Part shown: piece after piece, positions 53,412-61,633 of the stretch | Numbering within the stretch: position 1 is the stretch's first letter | Layout of the letters: each line of letters opens with the position of its first letter | Source of the DNA: Clostridia bacterium | GTDB taxonomy: Bacteria > Bacillota > Clostridia > TANB77 > CAG-508 | Reading direction: 5' to 3' | Assembly (NCBI GenBank): GCA_017517685.1 | Contig: JAFWYK010000011.1 | Coordinates: 32,868-96,867 of the forward strand | DNA: 64,000 bases | Made by a program: the position numbers and the translations under genes | Notes under the pieces: generated by a model | Told to the model about the DNA's origin: nothing | Databases searched by the model: none | Seen by the model: the letters and a program-made list of their open reading frames with translations, nothing else

Positions 53412-54173
53412 TCATTTAATGCTTTGTTTTTTATCACTAACAATTTTATTAAGCATATCAACATATTCTTGTGGGTGATTTATACTAAAATCTCCATGAT
53501 AATAATTTGGTAAAGTTAAAAACTCACTACCACTTATAGTTTGATGAATTCTTTGAGCTGATTTTTTCATTATCGTTCTTTCTTTATCTCCAACAACAAC
53601 TACTACTTTTGCGTCTGTATCTTGTAAAGAACTTTTTATTTCATATTTTGAATTTGCTTTCATAAAAGCAATCATATCTTTTTTACCTATTTTACAAGTA
53701 TCTCTATAATATTCATCAAATAACTCTTTTTTTATCCTTAAAGAATTAAATTGTAATTTAGAAAACCATTTTTTTGATATTAATCCATAACTCATAGAAA
53801 ATGCCGGTTTAATCAATTTATGTGTTGTATTCATTGGAATCGTCAATGCACTTTCAATAATAGCATAATTGCAAATATCTTTTTTTCTAGATAGAATTTC
53901 TAAAAGGATTTGTGCTCCTAATGATAATCCACCTATTAAATAAATATGTCCGCCATAATTATTATTTATATAATCTATAATCTCTTGTGCATTATCTTCG
54001 ATACTCGTGAAATTTTTATCACTATCTGAATGACCATCTAATATTGGAAGAATAATATGGTACTTATTTTGTAGTCTTTCGGCTACTTCTCTATAATTCC
54101 ACCAAGATAATCCACCACCATGCAGTAACATTATAGTATTGTTGTTTTTATTTCCATATTCTTTAATTTTCAT
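53412..54173 (-). CDS. alpha/beta hydrolase
   Basis: 253 residues. HGGGLSWWNYRE at the oxyanion position (about 19-30), nucleophile elbow GGLSLGA (about 81-87), acid in VVVGDKE and final His in NYYHGDFS. Substrate unknown. It is one unit of the 53-63.6 kb accessory series, coupled through the motif-containing spacer to the glycosyltransferase gene upstream. Confidence 0.85.
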   Translation of the reverse strand: MKIKEYGNKNNNTIMLLHGGGLSWWNYREVAERLQNKYHIILPILDGHSDSDKNFTSIEDNAQEIIDYINNNYGGHIYLIGGLSLGAQILLEILSRKKDICNYAIIESALTIPMNTTHKLIKPAFSMSYGLISKKWFSKLQFNSLRIKKELFDEYYRDTCKIGKKDMIAFMKANSKYEIKSSLQDTDAKVVVVVGDKERTIMKKSAQRIHQTISGSEFLTLPNYYHGDFSINHPQEYVDMLNKIVSDKKQSIK

Positions 54174-54188
54174 TTAATTCTCCTTAAT

Positions 54189-54200
54189 AAATTGTAATTT
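54189..54200. repeat. recurrent spacer motif, copy 2 of 5
   Basis: AAATTGTAATTT in the spacer between the glycosyltransferase stop and the hydrolase start. Confidence 0.6.
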
Positions 54201-54201
54201 A

Positions 54202-55380
54202 CTAATTACCTTTTACTTTATTTTCTATAAATTTTACTATTTCTGACAAATTTCCACAAGTTTTAAATGAATCACTAATTTTCTTTGCGTTCTCACCAAT
54301 ACTTTTATCATTTAAAACTTCTAAAATAGTATTTTTTATATCTTCAGAGTTTTTTATTTTTTCCAAAAATTTTCCAGCACCAAGTTCATTAACTCTATTT
54401 GCAACACCCTTTTGTTCTGTTGTTTGTGGAAATAACACTAAAGGAATACCATAATATAAAGCTTCACTTACACTATTCATACCACAATGTGTAACAAACA
54501 CATCTGTTATTTCTAAAACAGCAATTTGATCTACATGTTTTTTTACAATAAAGTTATTTGGTATTTCACCTAATTTTTCAAAATCTATATCTTCACCGAC
54601 TGACATTATCACTCTTAAATTTTCATCTTTTAAAGCTTTAATACATTTTTGATAAAAATCTTTATTATTGTTATTTACTGTACCAAGAGAAATATATACT
54701 GTTGGAATTCCTGCTTTTTCTATTTTTTCAATGCTTTCTCTTAACACAGGTCCTACAAATGCAAAATTGTCATTAAATGTCTCTGAATATGGTTGAAAAT
54801 ATTTAGATGTATATACTATTGTTGAAGTGTTCTCATCATTGGCAATAATATCTAACATGCTTTTTACTTCATAACCTTTTTCACGTAATCTATTAAGACT
54901 TTTATTTATTTGAGGAATACTTTTAATTAATTGAAATAATCCTGGTCCTTCTTGTTTCATAACTCTAGCTGAATATTTATTAAAAGCAAAAGTTGTGGTT
55001 GATGATATAAAAGGAATATTTAGTTTTTTTGCAATTAATTTTCCCCAAAATGCCATTGAATCTGCAATAATAACATCTGGTTTTAATTCTTGCATTTCTT
55101 TTAATATTTCATCATCTAATCTCAATGTCATATCTACAATTAAATTAGTAGAAAATACTAAATCTTTTGCAATTTTTTCTTTATCTTCATTAGATAGTTT
55201 GGTTTGAGAATCAAATTTATCACAAGGAATAAAATGTGCTCCAGAACTTTCTATTTTTTCTCTCATAATTTCATAAGAATAATAATAAACATCATGATTA
55301 TTATTTATTAATTCTTTTACAACACCTAATGTTGGATTTGTATGTCCATGCGCAGGTATATTAAAAAATACAATTTTCAT
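54202..55380 (-). CDS. macrolide-type (GT1) glycosyltransferase
   Basis: 392 residues, GT-B fold. PAHGHTNPTLGVVKELI at the N-terminus is followed in the C-terminal half by HVDQIAVLEI and a sugar-nucleotide site with THCGMNSVSEALYYGIP and PQTTEQ, as in OleD/Mgt enzymes that glycosylate macrolides or related secondary metabolites. Detoxification is the most likely role, but biosynthetic use is possible. Its leader contains CTCACTTTCAA (plus strand), shared with two other genes in this series. Confidence 0.88.
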   Translation of the reverse strand: MKIVFFNIPAHGHTNPTLGVVKELINNNHDVYYYSYEIMREKIESSGAHFIPCDKFDSQTKLSNEDKEKIAKDLVFSTNLIVDMTLRLDDEILKEMQELKPDVIIADSMAFWGKLIAKKLNIPFISSTTTFAFNKYSARVMKQEGPGLFQLIKSIPQINKSLNRLREKGYEVKSMLDIIANDENTSTIVYTSKYFQPYSETFNDNFAFVGPVLRESIEKIEKAGIPTVYISLGTVNNNNKDFYQKCIKALKDENLRVIMSVGEDIDFEKLGEIPNNFIVKKHVDQIAVLEITDVFVTHCGMNSVSEALYYGIPLVLFPQTTEQKGVANRVNELGAGKFLEKIKNSEDIKNTILEVLNDKSIGENAKKISDSFKTCGNLSEIVKFIENKVKGN

Positions 55381-55388
55381 ATTATTAA

Positions 55389-55399
55389 CTCACTTTCAA
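55389..55399 (-). repeat. shared 11-bp leader, copy 1 of 3
   Basis: TTGAAAGTGAG (minus strand) in front of the glycosyltransferase; also at 60764-60774 and 63350-63360, directly upstream of other starts. Confidence 0.55.
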
Positions 55400-55409
55400 C
55401 TTAAAATAT

Positions 55410-55604
55410 TTATTTTGAAAATACTTTATCTGCTAAGTCTTCTATTGCATCAGCTTTTAATAGTCCTATTCCTCTTGATTTATCACAAAATACAATAATA
55501 GAATCTCCTTGTTTTATATCAAACATATCTCTTGCTTCTTTAGGAATTACTATTTGTCCTTTTTCTCCAACTTTACTTATTCCTATAAATTTTCCTTTTT
55601 CCAT
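55410..55604 (-). CDS. AbrB/SpoVT-type DNA-binding protein
   Basis: 64 residues, one swapped-hairpin domain: KVGEKGQIVIPKEARDMFDI then GDSIIVF, the standard AbrB/MazE signature. It probably autoregulates or controls neighbouring genes, here the glycosyltransferase 29 nt downstream. It could be an antitoxin, but no toxin gene follows. Confidence 0.9.
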   Translation of the reverse strand: MEKGKFIGISKVGEKGQIVIPKEARDMFDIKQGDSIIVFCDKSRGIGLLKADAIEDLADKVFSK

Positions 55605-55713
55605 ATTATCCCCCTTAAAACATATCAGTTATACTTTTCATACTTATTATACTTTCAAAAAAATAAAAAAGCAATAGATTTAATTAATAAATCTATTACC
55701 TTTAACTTAATAT

Positions 55714-55729
55714 ACAAATTGTAATTTGT
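55714..55729. repeat. recurrent spacer motif, copy 3 of 5
   Basis: ACAAATTGTAATTTGT, identical to copy 1 over 16 bp, 8 nt beyond the ABC-F stop. Confidence 0.65.
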
Positions 55730-55736
55730 TGTTTAC

Positions 55737-57221
55737 TTATTTCTCTAATTTTATTGTTTTAGTTGCAATTTTTTCAATAAATCTTTCATCATGTTCTACA
55801 AAAATAATAGTAGGATTATACTTTAAAATTGTATCTTCTATTTGTTCTCTTGTTATAATATCTATATAATTTAAAGGTTCATCCCATATATAAATATTTG
55901 CTTGTTCTGAAATACTTTTGGCTATTAAAACTTTTTTCTTTTGACCTTCACTCATATCTTGAATATTAGTATCAAAATCATTTTGTGATAATCCCATTTT
56001 AATTAACATTGCTTTAAAAATACTTTCATCAACATTGTTCTCTTTAGCAAATAACTTTAATTTTCCTTTTAAGTTATCTGTGCTTTGAGATACATAAGAT
56101 ATTTTTAAATCATTAATAATTTTGAAATTACCATTATATTGTAATTGTTCTCCTAATAGTAATTTTAATATACTTGATTTCCCAATTCCGTTTTTACCTG
56201 TTATTGCAATTCTATCTCCGTCGTTTACTTCAAAAGAGATAGGATTAAATATTTCTTTATCATTATATTTTATTTGTAAATTATTCAACCAAATTAATGG
56301 ATTTCTATTAGTTGTTAAAGGGATTAATTTTAAATTATCACTTCTATCTATATTCTTTAACAAATTACTTTTTTCAGCTATTGATTTTTCGATTTTTTGC
56401 TCCATAACTTTAGAAGTTTTCATTACTTTAGCAGCCTTATGCCCAATATATCCTTTATCTATATGTGTTTCAGAATTATATTTTTTACTTTTAGTTTTTT
56501 CAGCTTCATTAGACCATTTTGCAGTATTTTTTGAAGCTATTTCAAGCCTACTAATATCTTTTTGTATTTTTTCGTTTTGCATTATTTCAAAATTGTCTTG
56601 TCTATCTTTATTTTCTTTCCAAGATGAAAAATTGCCTTGTTGAATTTCTATGTTAGTATTATTTATTGCAATTATATGATCTATAACTTTATCTAAAAAG
56701 ATTCTATCGTGCGATACTAATATAAATCCTTTTTTCTTTTTCAAATAATTAACTAAATTATTTCGAGTTTCAATATCTAAATGATTTGTAGGTTCATCTA
56801 TAAGCAAGAAATTATTTCCCTTTAAAAATAAGCTTATTAAAAGAATTTTTACTTGTTCACCACCACTTAATTGATTAAAACTTCTATATAATATTTCTGG
56901 ATTAGTATTAAGCAAGTTTAATTCTTTTATAATTTCCCAATCTTCACTATTAGGCGAAATATCATTAACAATTTCTATTGCTATTTTATTTTTATTTGAA
57001 ACTTCAAATGGAAAATAATCAACATCAACATTTTTTGATATTGTTCCTTTATATTCATAAATTCCTTGTAATATTTTTAAAAATGTTGTTTTGCCTTTTC
57101 CATTTCTTCCTATTAAACCTAATTTCCAATCAGTATCTATATTAAATGAAACATTTTCAAAAATATTATTATAACTACCCTCATAACTAAATGATAAATT
57201 ATTTACACTTATTAAAGACAT
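55737..57221 (-). CDS. ABC-F ribosomal protection protein, Lsa-like
   Basis: 494 residues with two ABC domains and no membrane helices. First Walker A GRNGKGKTT (38-46), LSGGE (118-122), LIDEPTNHLD; the linker is short and lysine-rich; second Walker A GKNGIGKSS and SEGQKKK. N-terminal WKLGLIGRNGKGKTTFLKIL and the middle region are close to Lsa-type proteins. Such proteins dislodge lincosamide, pleuromutilin and streptogramin A antibiotics from the ribosome. Confidence 0.9.
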   Translation of the reverse strand: MSLISVNNLSFSYEGSYNNIFENVSFNIDTDWKLGLIGRNGKGKTTFLKILQGIYEYKGTISKNVDVDYFPFEVSNKNKIAIEIVNDISPNSEDWEIIKELNLLNTNPEILYRSFNQLSGGEQVKILLISLFLKGNNFLLIDEPTNHLDIETRNNLVNYLKKKKGFILVSHDRIFLDKVIDHIIAINNTNIEIQQGNFSSWKENKDRQDNFEIMQNEKIQKDISRLEIASKNTAKWSNEAEKTKSKKYNSETHIDKGYIGHKAAKVMKTSKVMEQKIEKSIAEKSNLLKNIDRSDNLKLIPLTTNRNPLIWLNNLQIKYNDKEIFNPISFEVNDGDRIAITGKNGIGKSSILKLLLGEQLQYNGNFKIINDLKISYVSQSTDNLKGKLKLFAKENNVDESIFKAMLIKMGLSQNDFDTNIQDMSEGQKKKVLIAKSISEQANIYIWDEPLNYIDIITREQIEDTILKYNPTIIFVEHDERFIEKIATKTIKLEK

Positions 57222-57240
57222 TGTTTCTCCAATCTATTCT

Positions 57241-57256
57241 ACAAATTATAATTTAT
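57241..57256. repeat. spacer motif variant
   Basis: ACAAATTATAATTTAT, one base from the core motif, in the spacer between the ABC-F and RsgA genes and overlapping the RsgA stop. Confidence 0.4.
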
Positions 57257-58311
57257 TTCTTTCTATTATGCTTATTGATTTTTGATATTTCTTTAAATTT
57301 ATCTTTCTTTTCTTGTAAATATTGATTCGAATCAGTATTATATCTTGATTCCTTTTGTAATTTTAAATATTGTTCATATCTTTCTTGATCTATTTCTCCA
57401 TTAACTATTGCTTCAATTATTTTACAACCAGGTTCATTAGTATGAGTACAATCAGAAAACTTACACATTCCTATATACTTCTCTATATCTTGAAATGTTT
57501 TATTTATTCCATTTTCTGCATCCCACATTCCAAGTTCTCTCATTCCTGGAGTATCAATAATCATTGCTCCATTAGGTAGCATTATAAGATTTCTTGAAGT
57601 TGTTGTATGTCTCCCCCTTGAATCTTCTTCTCTAATATCCGAAGTTTTCATTACTTCCTTGCCATATAAGGTATTAACTAATGTTGATTTTCCCACTCCT
57701 GAAGAACCAAGAAAAACAATAGTATTACCTTTAGAAAAATATTTTTTAATACTTTCTAAACCATCTCCAGTTATACAACTTACAGCATAAACATCAACAC
57801 CAAATGCAATGTTTTCTACTTGATTAATATAGTCTTGTATATTTTCTACTAAATCACTTTTCGTTAGAATTATTACTGGAATAGCTCCAGATTCCCAAGA
57901 TAAACTTAAATATCTCTCTAATCTATGTAAATTAAAATTATTATTTAACGACTGCATAATAAATACATAATCAAAGTTTGCTGCAATTAATTGTTCATGT
58001 TGATTGTGAAGTTCATGATTTCTATCACTTGAAGACGCTGTTCTTGAAAATGAACTTTCTCTTTTTAAAGTTTCACAAATCATGCTATCTCCAGTTTGAT
58101 TCCATTCAATAATAACAAAATCACCAGTTGTTGGATAAATACTATTTATATTATCATAATAGCAACCTCTTTTTATTTTCGCAAAACTATGCCCCTTATC
58201 ACATACAATTTCATATCTATCTTTATGTGTAGCAACAATCCTAGCAATTATCTTATTTTCTTCTATATTCCTTATTAAATTTTCCTTTAATCCATAATCT
58301 TTTATATTCAT
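57253..58311 (-). CDS. rsgA: ribosome small-subunit GTPase RsgA
   Basis: 352 residues. OB-fold N-terminus, then the circularly permuted GTPase: TKSD (150-153) before G1 GSSGVGKST (202-210), DTPGMREL, and the C-terminal zinc site CKFSDCTHTNEPGC. RsgA matures the 30S subunit. Its length and the long C-terminal tail are typical of the longer RsgA group. It lies with an ABC-F gene in an accessory island, so it may be a second copy. Confidence 0.92.
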   Translation of the reverse strand: MNIKDYGLKENLIRNIEENKIIARIVATHKDRYEIVCDKGHSFAKIKRGCYYDNINSIYPTTGDFVIIEWNQTGDSMICETLKRESSFSRTASSSDRNHELHNQHEQLIAANFDYVFIMQSLNNNFNLHRLERYLSLSWESGAIPVIILTKSDLVENIQDYINQVENIAFGVDVYAVSCITGDGLESIKKYFSKGNTIVFLGSSGVGKSTLVNTLYGKEVMKTSDIREEDSRGRHTTTSRNLIMLPNGAMIIDTPGMRELGMWDAENGINKTFQDIEKYIGMCKFSDCTHTNEPGCKIIEAIVNGEIDQERYEQYLKLQKESRYNTDSNQYLQEKKDKFKEISKINKHNRKK

Positions 58312-58319
58312 TTTAATCC

Positions 58320-58928
58320 TTATTTACTTATTACTTTTTTTTGCCAACTTTTTTCATTACATTTTGGACATTTCATATATCTTGTTCTTCCCATGTGCAA
58401 AGCCCAAAACACACTTGAATATTCTGGTACATACTTATAATGACATTTATCACATTCATAGTATCCTGCTGTTTGTTCTATTTTTATTGCCTTACCAACT
58501 CCCACTGCAAATACTATAGAACCAAATACTATTAAAACAAGTCTAATCCAAGATTGCATTTCTACAAAAGATGCTACGAATATTAGAATTAAAAATGTTA
58601 ATGATGAGAAATAACCTATAACAATCTCCAAATTTAATAATTGTTTATCTTTTTCTTCTCTTTCTTTTTCCATTTTTAATAGATTTTCTTCGGCTTGTTT
58701 TTTATAATCCTCCATTTTAATTACCTCCCCACTTAATAATTCATTTACACTTATTTTAAGTTCATTGCATAAATCAAGCATTATTGATGAATCAGGCATT
58801 GCTTTTCCATTTTCCCATTTTGATATTGCTCTATCAGTTATATTTAATCTTTCTGCAAGTTGCATTTGTGTTAAATTATTCTTTTTTCTTTGCTCTGCAA
58901 TAAACTTTCCAATTTTAATCTGATCCAT
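58320..58928 (-). CDS. XRE-family membrane regulator with zinc-ribbon-like tail
   Basis: About 202 residues from the ATG at 58928 (AAGGAGG 8 nt upstream; the longer TTG start lies inside the ribosome site). HTH at about 8-60 (RKKNNLTQMQLAERL, AISKWENGKAMP), a charged linker, two membrane helices, then CDKC and CPKC near the end. XRE-membrane proteins of this kind often sense envelope or small-molecule signals. It probably controls the downstream rsgA and ABC-F genes, as the spacer is only 8 nt. Confidence 0.85.
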   Translation of the reverse strand: MDQIKIGKFIAEQRKKNNLTQMQLAERLNITDRAISKWENGKAMPDSSIMLDLCNELKISVNELLSGEVIKMEDYKKQAEENLLKMEKEREEKDKQLLNLEIVIGYFSSLTFLILIFVASFVEMQSWIRLVLIVFGSIVFAVGVGKAIKIEQTAGYYECDKCHYKYVPEYSSVFWALHMGRTRYMKCPKCNEKSWQKKVISK

Positions 58929-59008
58929 TTCCTTTTCCTCCTTCAATTCAAGTGTAAATTATTATTTTGAAAAAATACACATACCATTAGTTGAGTGGGG
59001 TGTTTTTT

Positions 59009-59029
59009 ATTATATCAACTAGCGGTTGA
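59009..59029 (-). promoter_or_regulatory. promoter and likely operator of the XRE membrane regulator
   Basis: A -10 TATAAT (59009-59014) abuts the inverted repeat TCAAC TAGCG GTTGA (59015-59029). A further half-site lies at 58987-58995 (TTAGTTGAG). This is a plausible autoregulatory operator. Confidence 0.45.
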
Positions 59030-59059
59030 GTAATTAAAACTTTCCTTATAACTTGTAAT

Positions 59060-59236
59060 TTATTTGTCAGCTTTCCTCATAACTTTTAATATTACAAAAC
59101 AAATTATAGTTATTAATAACGATATAATTCCTATTAACCACATATTTAAAGTATTAGTTAAAACTAAAATTGCACTTAATAAAAAAAGTATAAAAAATGC
59201 TATACACAATATATATAATAATTTTTGTAAATTCAT
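59060..59236 (-). CDS. 58-residue two-helix membrane protein
   Basis: A small frame starting MNLQKLLYIVYSIFF, with two hydrophobic stretches (about 8-26 and 33-50) and a basic end (KVMRKADK). AGGAATAACT precedes the ATG and TAA is at 59060-59062. It lies between the GNAT-YoaP and XRE membrane regulator genes. No family recognised; it could be a small immunity or partner protein of the neighbouring regulator. Confidence 0.6.
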   Translation of the reverse strand: MNLQKLLYILCIAFFILFLLSAILVLTNTLNMWLIGIISLLITIICFVILKVMRKADK

Positions 59237-59265
59237 AGTTATTCCTCTCTTTCAAATATAATATG

Positions 59266-60009
59266 CTAATCTATTAATTTCTTAAAAGAATTTGCATTTA
59301 ATATTGTATTAGATATAAATTCACCTTTATAAAAGTTAGCCCAATTATTAAATATGCAAGGTGCATTTTTTGCTTTTTCTAATGAATCTATTTTTATAAA
59401 GTTAATTTTTATATTGTTTTCTTTTGCATATTCAGAAAGTTCTGTTACTTCATATTCTACATAAGGACATTCATTACTATAATAAATTGTAAAGTCTTGA
59501 TTATCAATCTTCATAGTTCTTGCATTATCATTGAATTTTGGAGTTTCACTTTCTTCAAATTGTAAAGCTAATAATTCATAATCTCCAATATTATCTACAA
59601 CTTTAAATCCATAATGTTCAAAAAATTTCTTTTCTCCTAAAAATGGCTTTTTCTTTTTCGAAACTAAAGTACATATACCACTTTTACCATTTTCTTTTGA
59701 GTCGTTTATTGCATATTCTAATAGTTCTTTTGCAATTCCTTTTCCTTTAAAACTACCAGCAACCCATAAACAATAAATATAATTATAATTTTTACCACTA
59801 ATTGGAACCCAAGCTGTCTCTATTGGTTCATATTCAATAAATATTTTTCCTCTTGCATTTAATTTTCTAAAAACATGTCCATCTTTTAATTTACTTTTAA
59901 TCCATTCTTTTTTACAATCAACACCTTTTTGATGTTTAGGATCTCCAATAGCACAACAAATATGTTCATCATCAATATTTTCTAAATTTAAATTAATGTA
60001 TTCGTTCAT
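59266..60009 (-). CDS. GNAT acetyltransferase with C-terminal YoaP-like domain
   Basis: 247 residues. GNAT part with the acetyl-CoA loop FKGKGIAKELLEY (about 89-101) and FFEHYGFKV. A thioredoxin-like YoaP domain follows, YYSNECPYVEYEV at about 175, with the usual second cysteine missing (NECPYVEY). AAAGGAG lies before the ATG. Acceptor unknown. Confidence 0.85.
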   Translation of the reverse strand: MNEYINLNLENIDDEHICCAIGDPKHQKGVDCKKEWIKSKLKDGHVFRKLNARGKIFIEYEPIETAWVPISGKNYNYIYCLWVAGSFKGKGIAKELLEYAINDSKENGKSGICTLVSKKKKPFLGEKKFFEHYGFKVVDNIGDYELLALQFEESETPKFNDNARTMKIDNQDFTIYYSNECPYVEYEVTELSEYAKENNIKINFIKIDSLEKAKNAPCIFNNWANFYKGEFISNTILNANSFKKLID

Positions 60010-60038
60010 ATCTTATCTCCTTTATAAATTGGATTTTT

Positions 60039-60755
60039 TTAACTATTAACTTTATAATTTATATTAGCTAATTTTGCTTGTTTTGTTAAATCTTTTGTTT
60101 GAATTTTATATTGTTTTCCATCTTTTATAGTATAAGTTCCACATTGTCTAAATTCAAAATCAACATTTTTTCTAATACATTGTTCCCTAATACTCAAAGC
60201 CCAATCATAATTAAATGGTCTAGCATTAACGTCAGATTCTCCACCAACTACTACAAGTTCTACATCAGCTAAATACTTCTCAATATCTATTTTTTCAAGT
60301 AATGGTTGAGCAGTTATACACTTATGTTTTATTGGTAACTTACTAAAAATTGATAATTTGTAATCAGCATTTTTTTGATTTTCAATAGTACAACAAATAA
60401 CTACATTATCATAACCATCATTCCAATCGTCAGGAATACATTTTTCAAATCTATCAATTCTTTTGGTTAAAAATAAAAAAGTACAATCTTGTCTTTCTTT
60501 AATCATTTTCCAACATTCTTTTCGCCACTCATCAGCTTCTTCAATAAAAAAGTCTGTTGAAAAACATAAATATACAATTCCTGATTTCATTTTATAATTT
60601 CCGTTTTTTAATTTTTCTATAGGTTTTTCAAAATCTTTTGTCTTAAAAATATTACTTGTGTCAACATTTCTTTTAAAATCTCCTTTATGAATATAGCAAT
60701 GTAGACAACCATCACTACACTTTTTACAACCTCGCCAAGGATTCCACATTGCCAT
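60039..60755 (-). CDS. DUF5131 family protein (Gp37-like)
   Basis: 238 residues. MWNPWRGCKKCSDGCLHCYI carries the cysteine cluster near the N-terminus, then LCFSTDFFIEEADEWR, FLFLTKRIDRFE, VVICCTIENQKNAD and VVVGGESDVNARPFNYDW, all typical of DUF5131, a radical-SAM-like family common on phages and mobile elements. Substrate unknown. The leader has the shared 11-bp motif. Confidence 0.88.
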   Translation of the reverse strand: MAMWNPWRGCKKCSDGCLHCYIHKGDFKRNVDTSNIFKTKDFEKPIEKLKNGNYKMKSGIVYLCFSTDFFIEEADEWRKECWKMIKERQDCTFLFLTKRIDRFEKCIPDDWNDGYDNVVICCTIENQKNADYKLSIFSKLPIKHKCITAQPLLEKIDIEKYLADVELVVVGGESDVNARPFNYDWALSIREQCIRKNVDFEFRQCGTYTIKDGKQYKIQTKDLTKQAKLANINYKVNS

Positions 60756-60763
60756 AATATCAT

Positions 60764-60774
60764 CTCACTTTCAA
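60764..60774 (-). repeat. shared 11-bp leader, copy 2 of 3
   Basis: TTGAAAGTGAG (minus strand), just upstream of the DUF5131 start. Confidence 0.55.
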
Positions 60775-60804
60775 ATTACTATTTATCTAACAAATCACAA
60801 AATT
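60772..60804 (-). repeat. 33-bp exact repeat, copy 1 of 2
   Basis: Identical over 33 bp to 61576-61608. Both copies lie in the spacer just upstream of a gene start. Key parts on the minus strand are TTTGTTAGATAAATAGTAA. Confidence 0.9.
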
Positions 60805-60806
60805 TG

Positions 60807-61562
60807 TTAATTTAATTTATATGTCGCAGTTAAATTTTTTTCATTATCAACATTTTCTTCTACATATAAACTTCTTTCAAAATTTATATTATTTTTATTT
60901 AAACATATTTCTAAAAAACACAAGAAAATCCCAATATCAATTTGATTATAATGTTTAACCATATCTATTGGCATAATTCCTCTTTTTCCTGGTTTTCTAT
61001 ATCTATGAACTTTAAGTTCATTTTCTGAAGAATCAACAATCCATGGTTGAGTATTACAAGCACTTGGAGTAAATCTTACAATATTTGCTATATCTAAATA
61101 ATAATCTCCATTCCAAATTTCAGCTAATTCTTTTCGTTTGCTTTTATACATATCTTTTCTAAACTTAGTTTCATCGTCTACTTTTGCTATTGCAATCATT
61201 ATTACAAAATCAAGTCCATCTAATTGTTTTTCTTTTACTTTACCAATACCAAACCATAAAGTTCCAATATTTTTAGATACTAAATATAAATCTAATTGTT
61301 CTCCAATATAACCTATATTTTGAAGATAATTATCTTTCTTTTCCGAATAAAGTAATATGCAATATTCTTGACCTCTTTTGCATGTAGTTGAATCTTTTAC
61401 TATCTTCATTTTTACTTTAATATCTTCAACTAATGGTTTAAAATTATCAAACTCATTTTCAATTTCTTTTAGTTCATCTTCTGTAATATGTTCATTTCCG
61501 ATATTTCTAAATAAATGAAAAGACTTTCTTTTAAAAATCATTTCATATAAATTATCATTCAT
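60807..61562 (-). CDS. nitroreductase-family protein (TM1586-like)
   Basis: 251 residues. FKRKSFHLFRNIG at the start and a C-terminal half with IVRFTPSACNTQPWIVD are typical of the putative TM nitroreductase family, in which two halves of the protein together form an FMN pocket. Substrate unknown; a detoxification role fits the context. TTGAGG lies before the ATG. Confidence 0.85.
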   Translation of the reverse strand: MNDNLYEMIFKRKSFHLFRNIGNEHITEDELKEIENEFDNFKPLVEDIKVKMKIVKDSTTCKRGQEYCILLYSEKKDNYLQNIGYIGEQLDLYLVSKNIGTLWFGIGKVKEKQLDGLDFVIMIAIAKVDDETKFRKDMYKSKRKELAEIWNGDYYLDIANIVRFTPSACNTQPWIVDSSENELKVHRYRKPGKRGIMPIDMVKHYNQIDIGIFLCFLEICLNKNNINFERSLYVEENVDNEKNLTATYKLN

Positions 61563-61575
61563 TTTATCACCTCAA

Positions 61576-61608
61576 CAAATTACTATTTATCTAACAAATC
61601 ACAAAATT
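61576..61608 (-). repeat. 33-bp exact repeat, copy 2 of 2
   Basis: Identical to 60772-60804. Here the repeat and its flank form an imperfect hairpin: AAATTAC and GTAATTT flank a 25-nt segment. Confidence 0.9.
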
Positions 61609-61615
61609 GTAATTT
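61604..61615. repeat. recurrent spacer motif, copy 4 of 5
   Basis: AAATTGTAATTT at the end of the 33-bp repeat, upstream of the nitroreductase gene. Confidence 0.6.
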
Positions 61616-61633
61616 ATTTTTCCCAAACTTCTT

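Noticed and set aside
53267..53464. 65-residue minus-strand frame between the XRE and hydrolase genes
   Set aside because: Starts inside the hydrolase gene, no good ribosome site, and covers the spacer palindrome. A gene remnant is possible but not supported.
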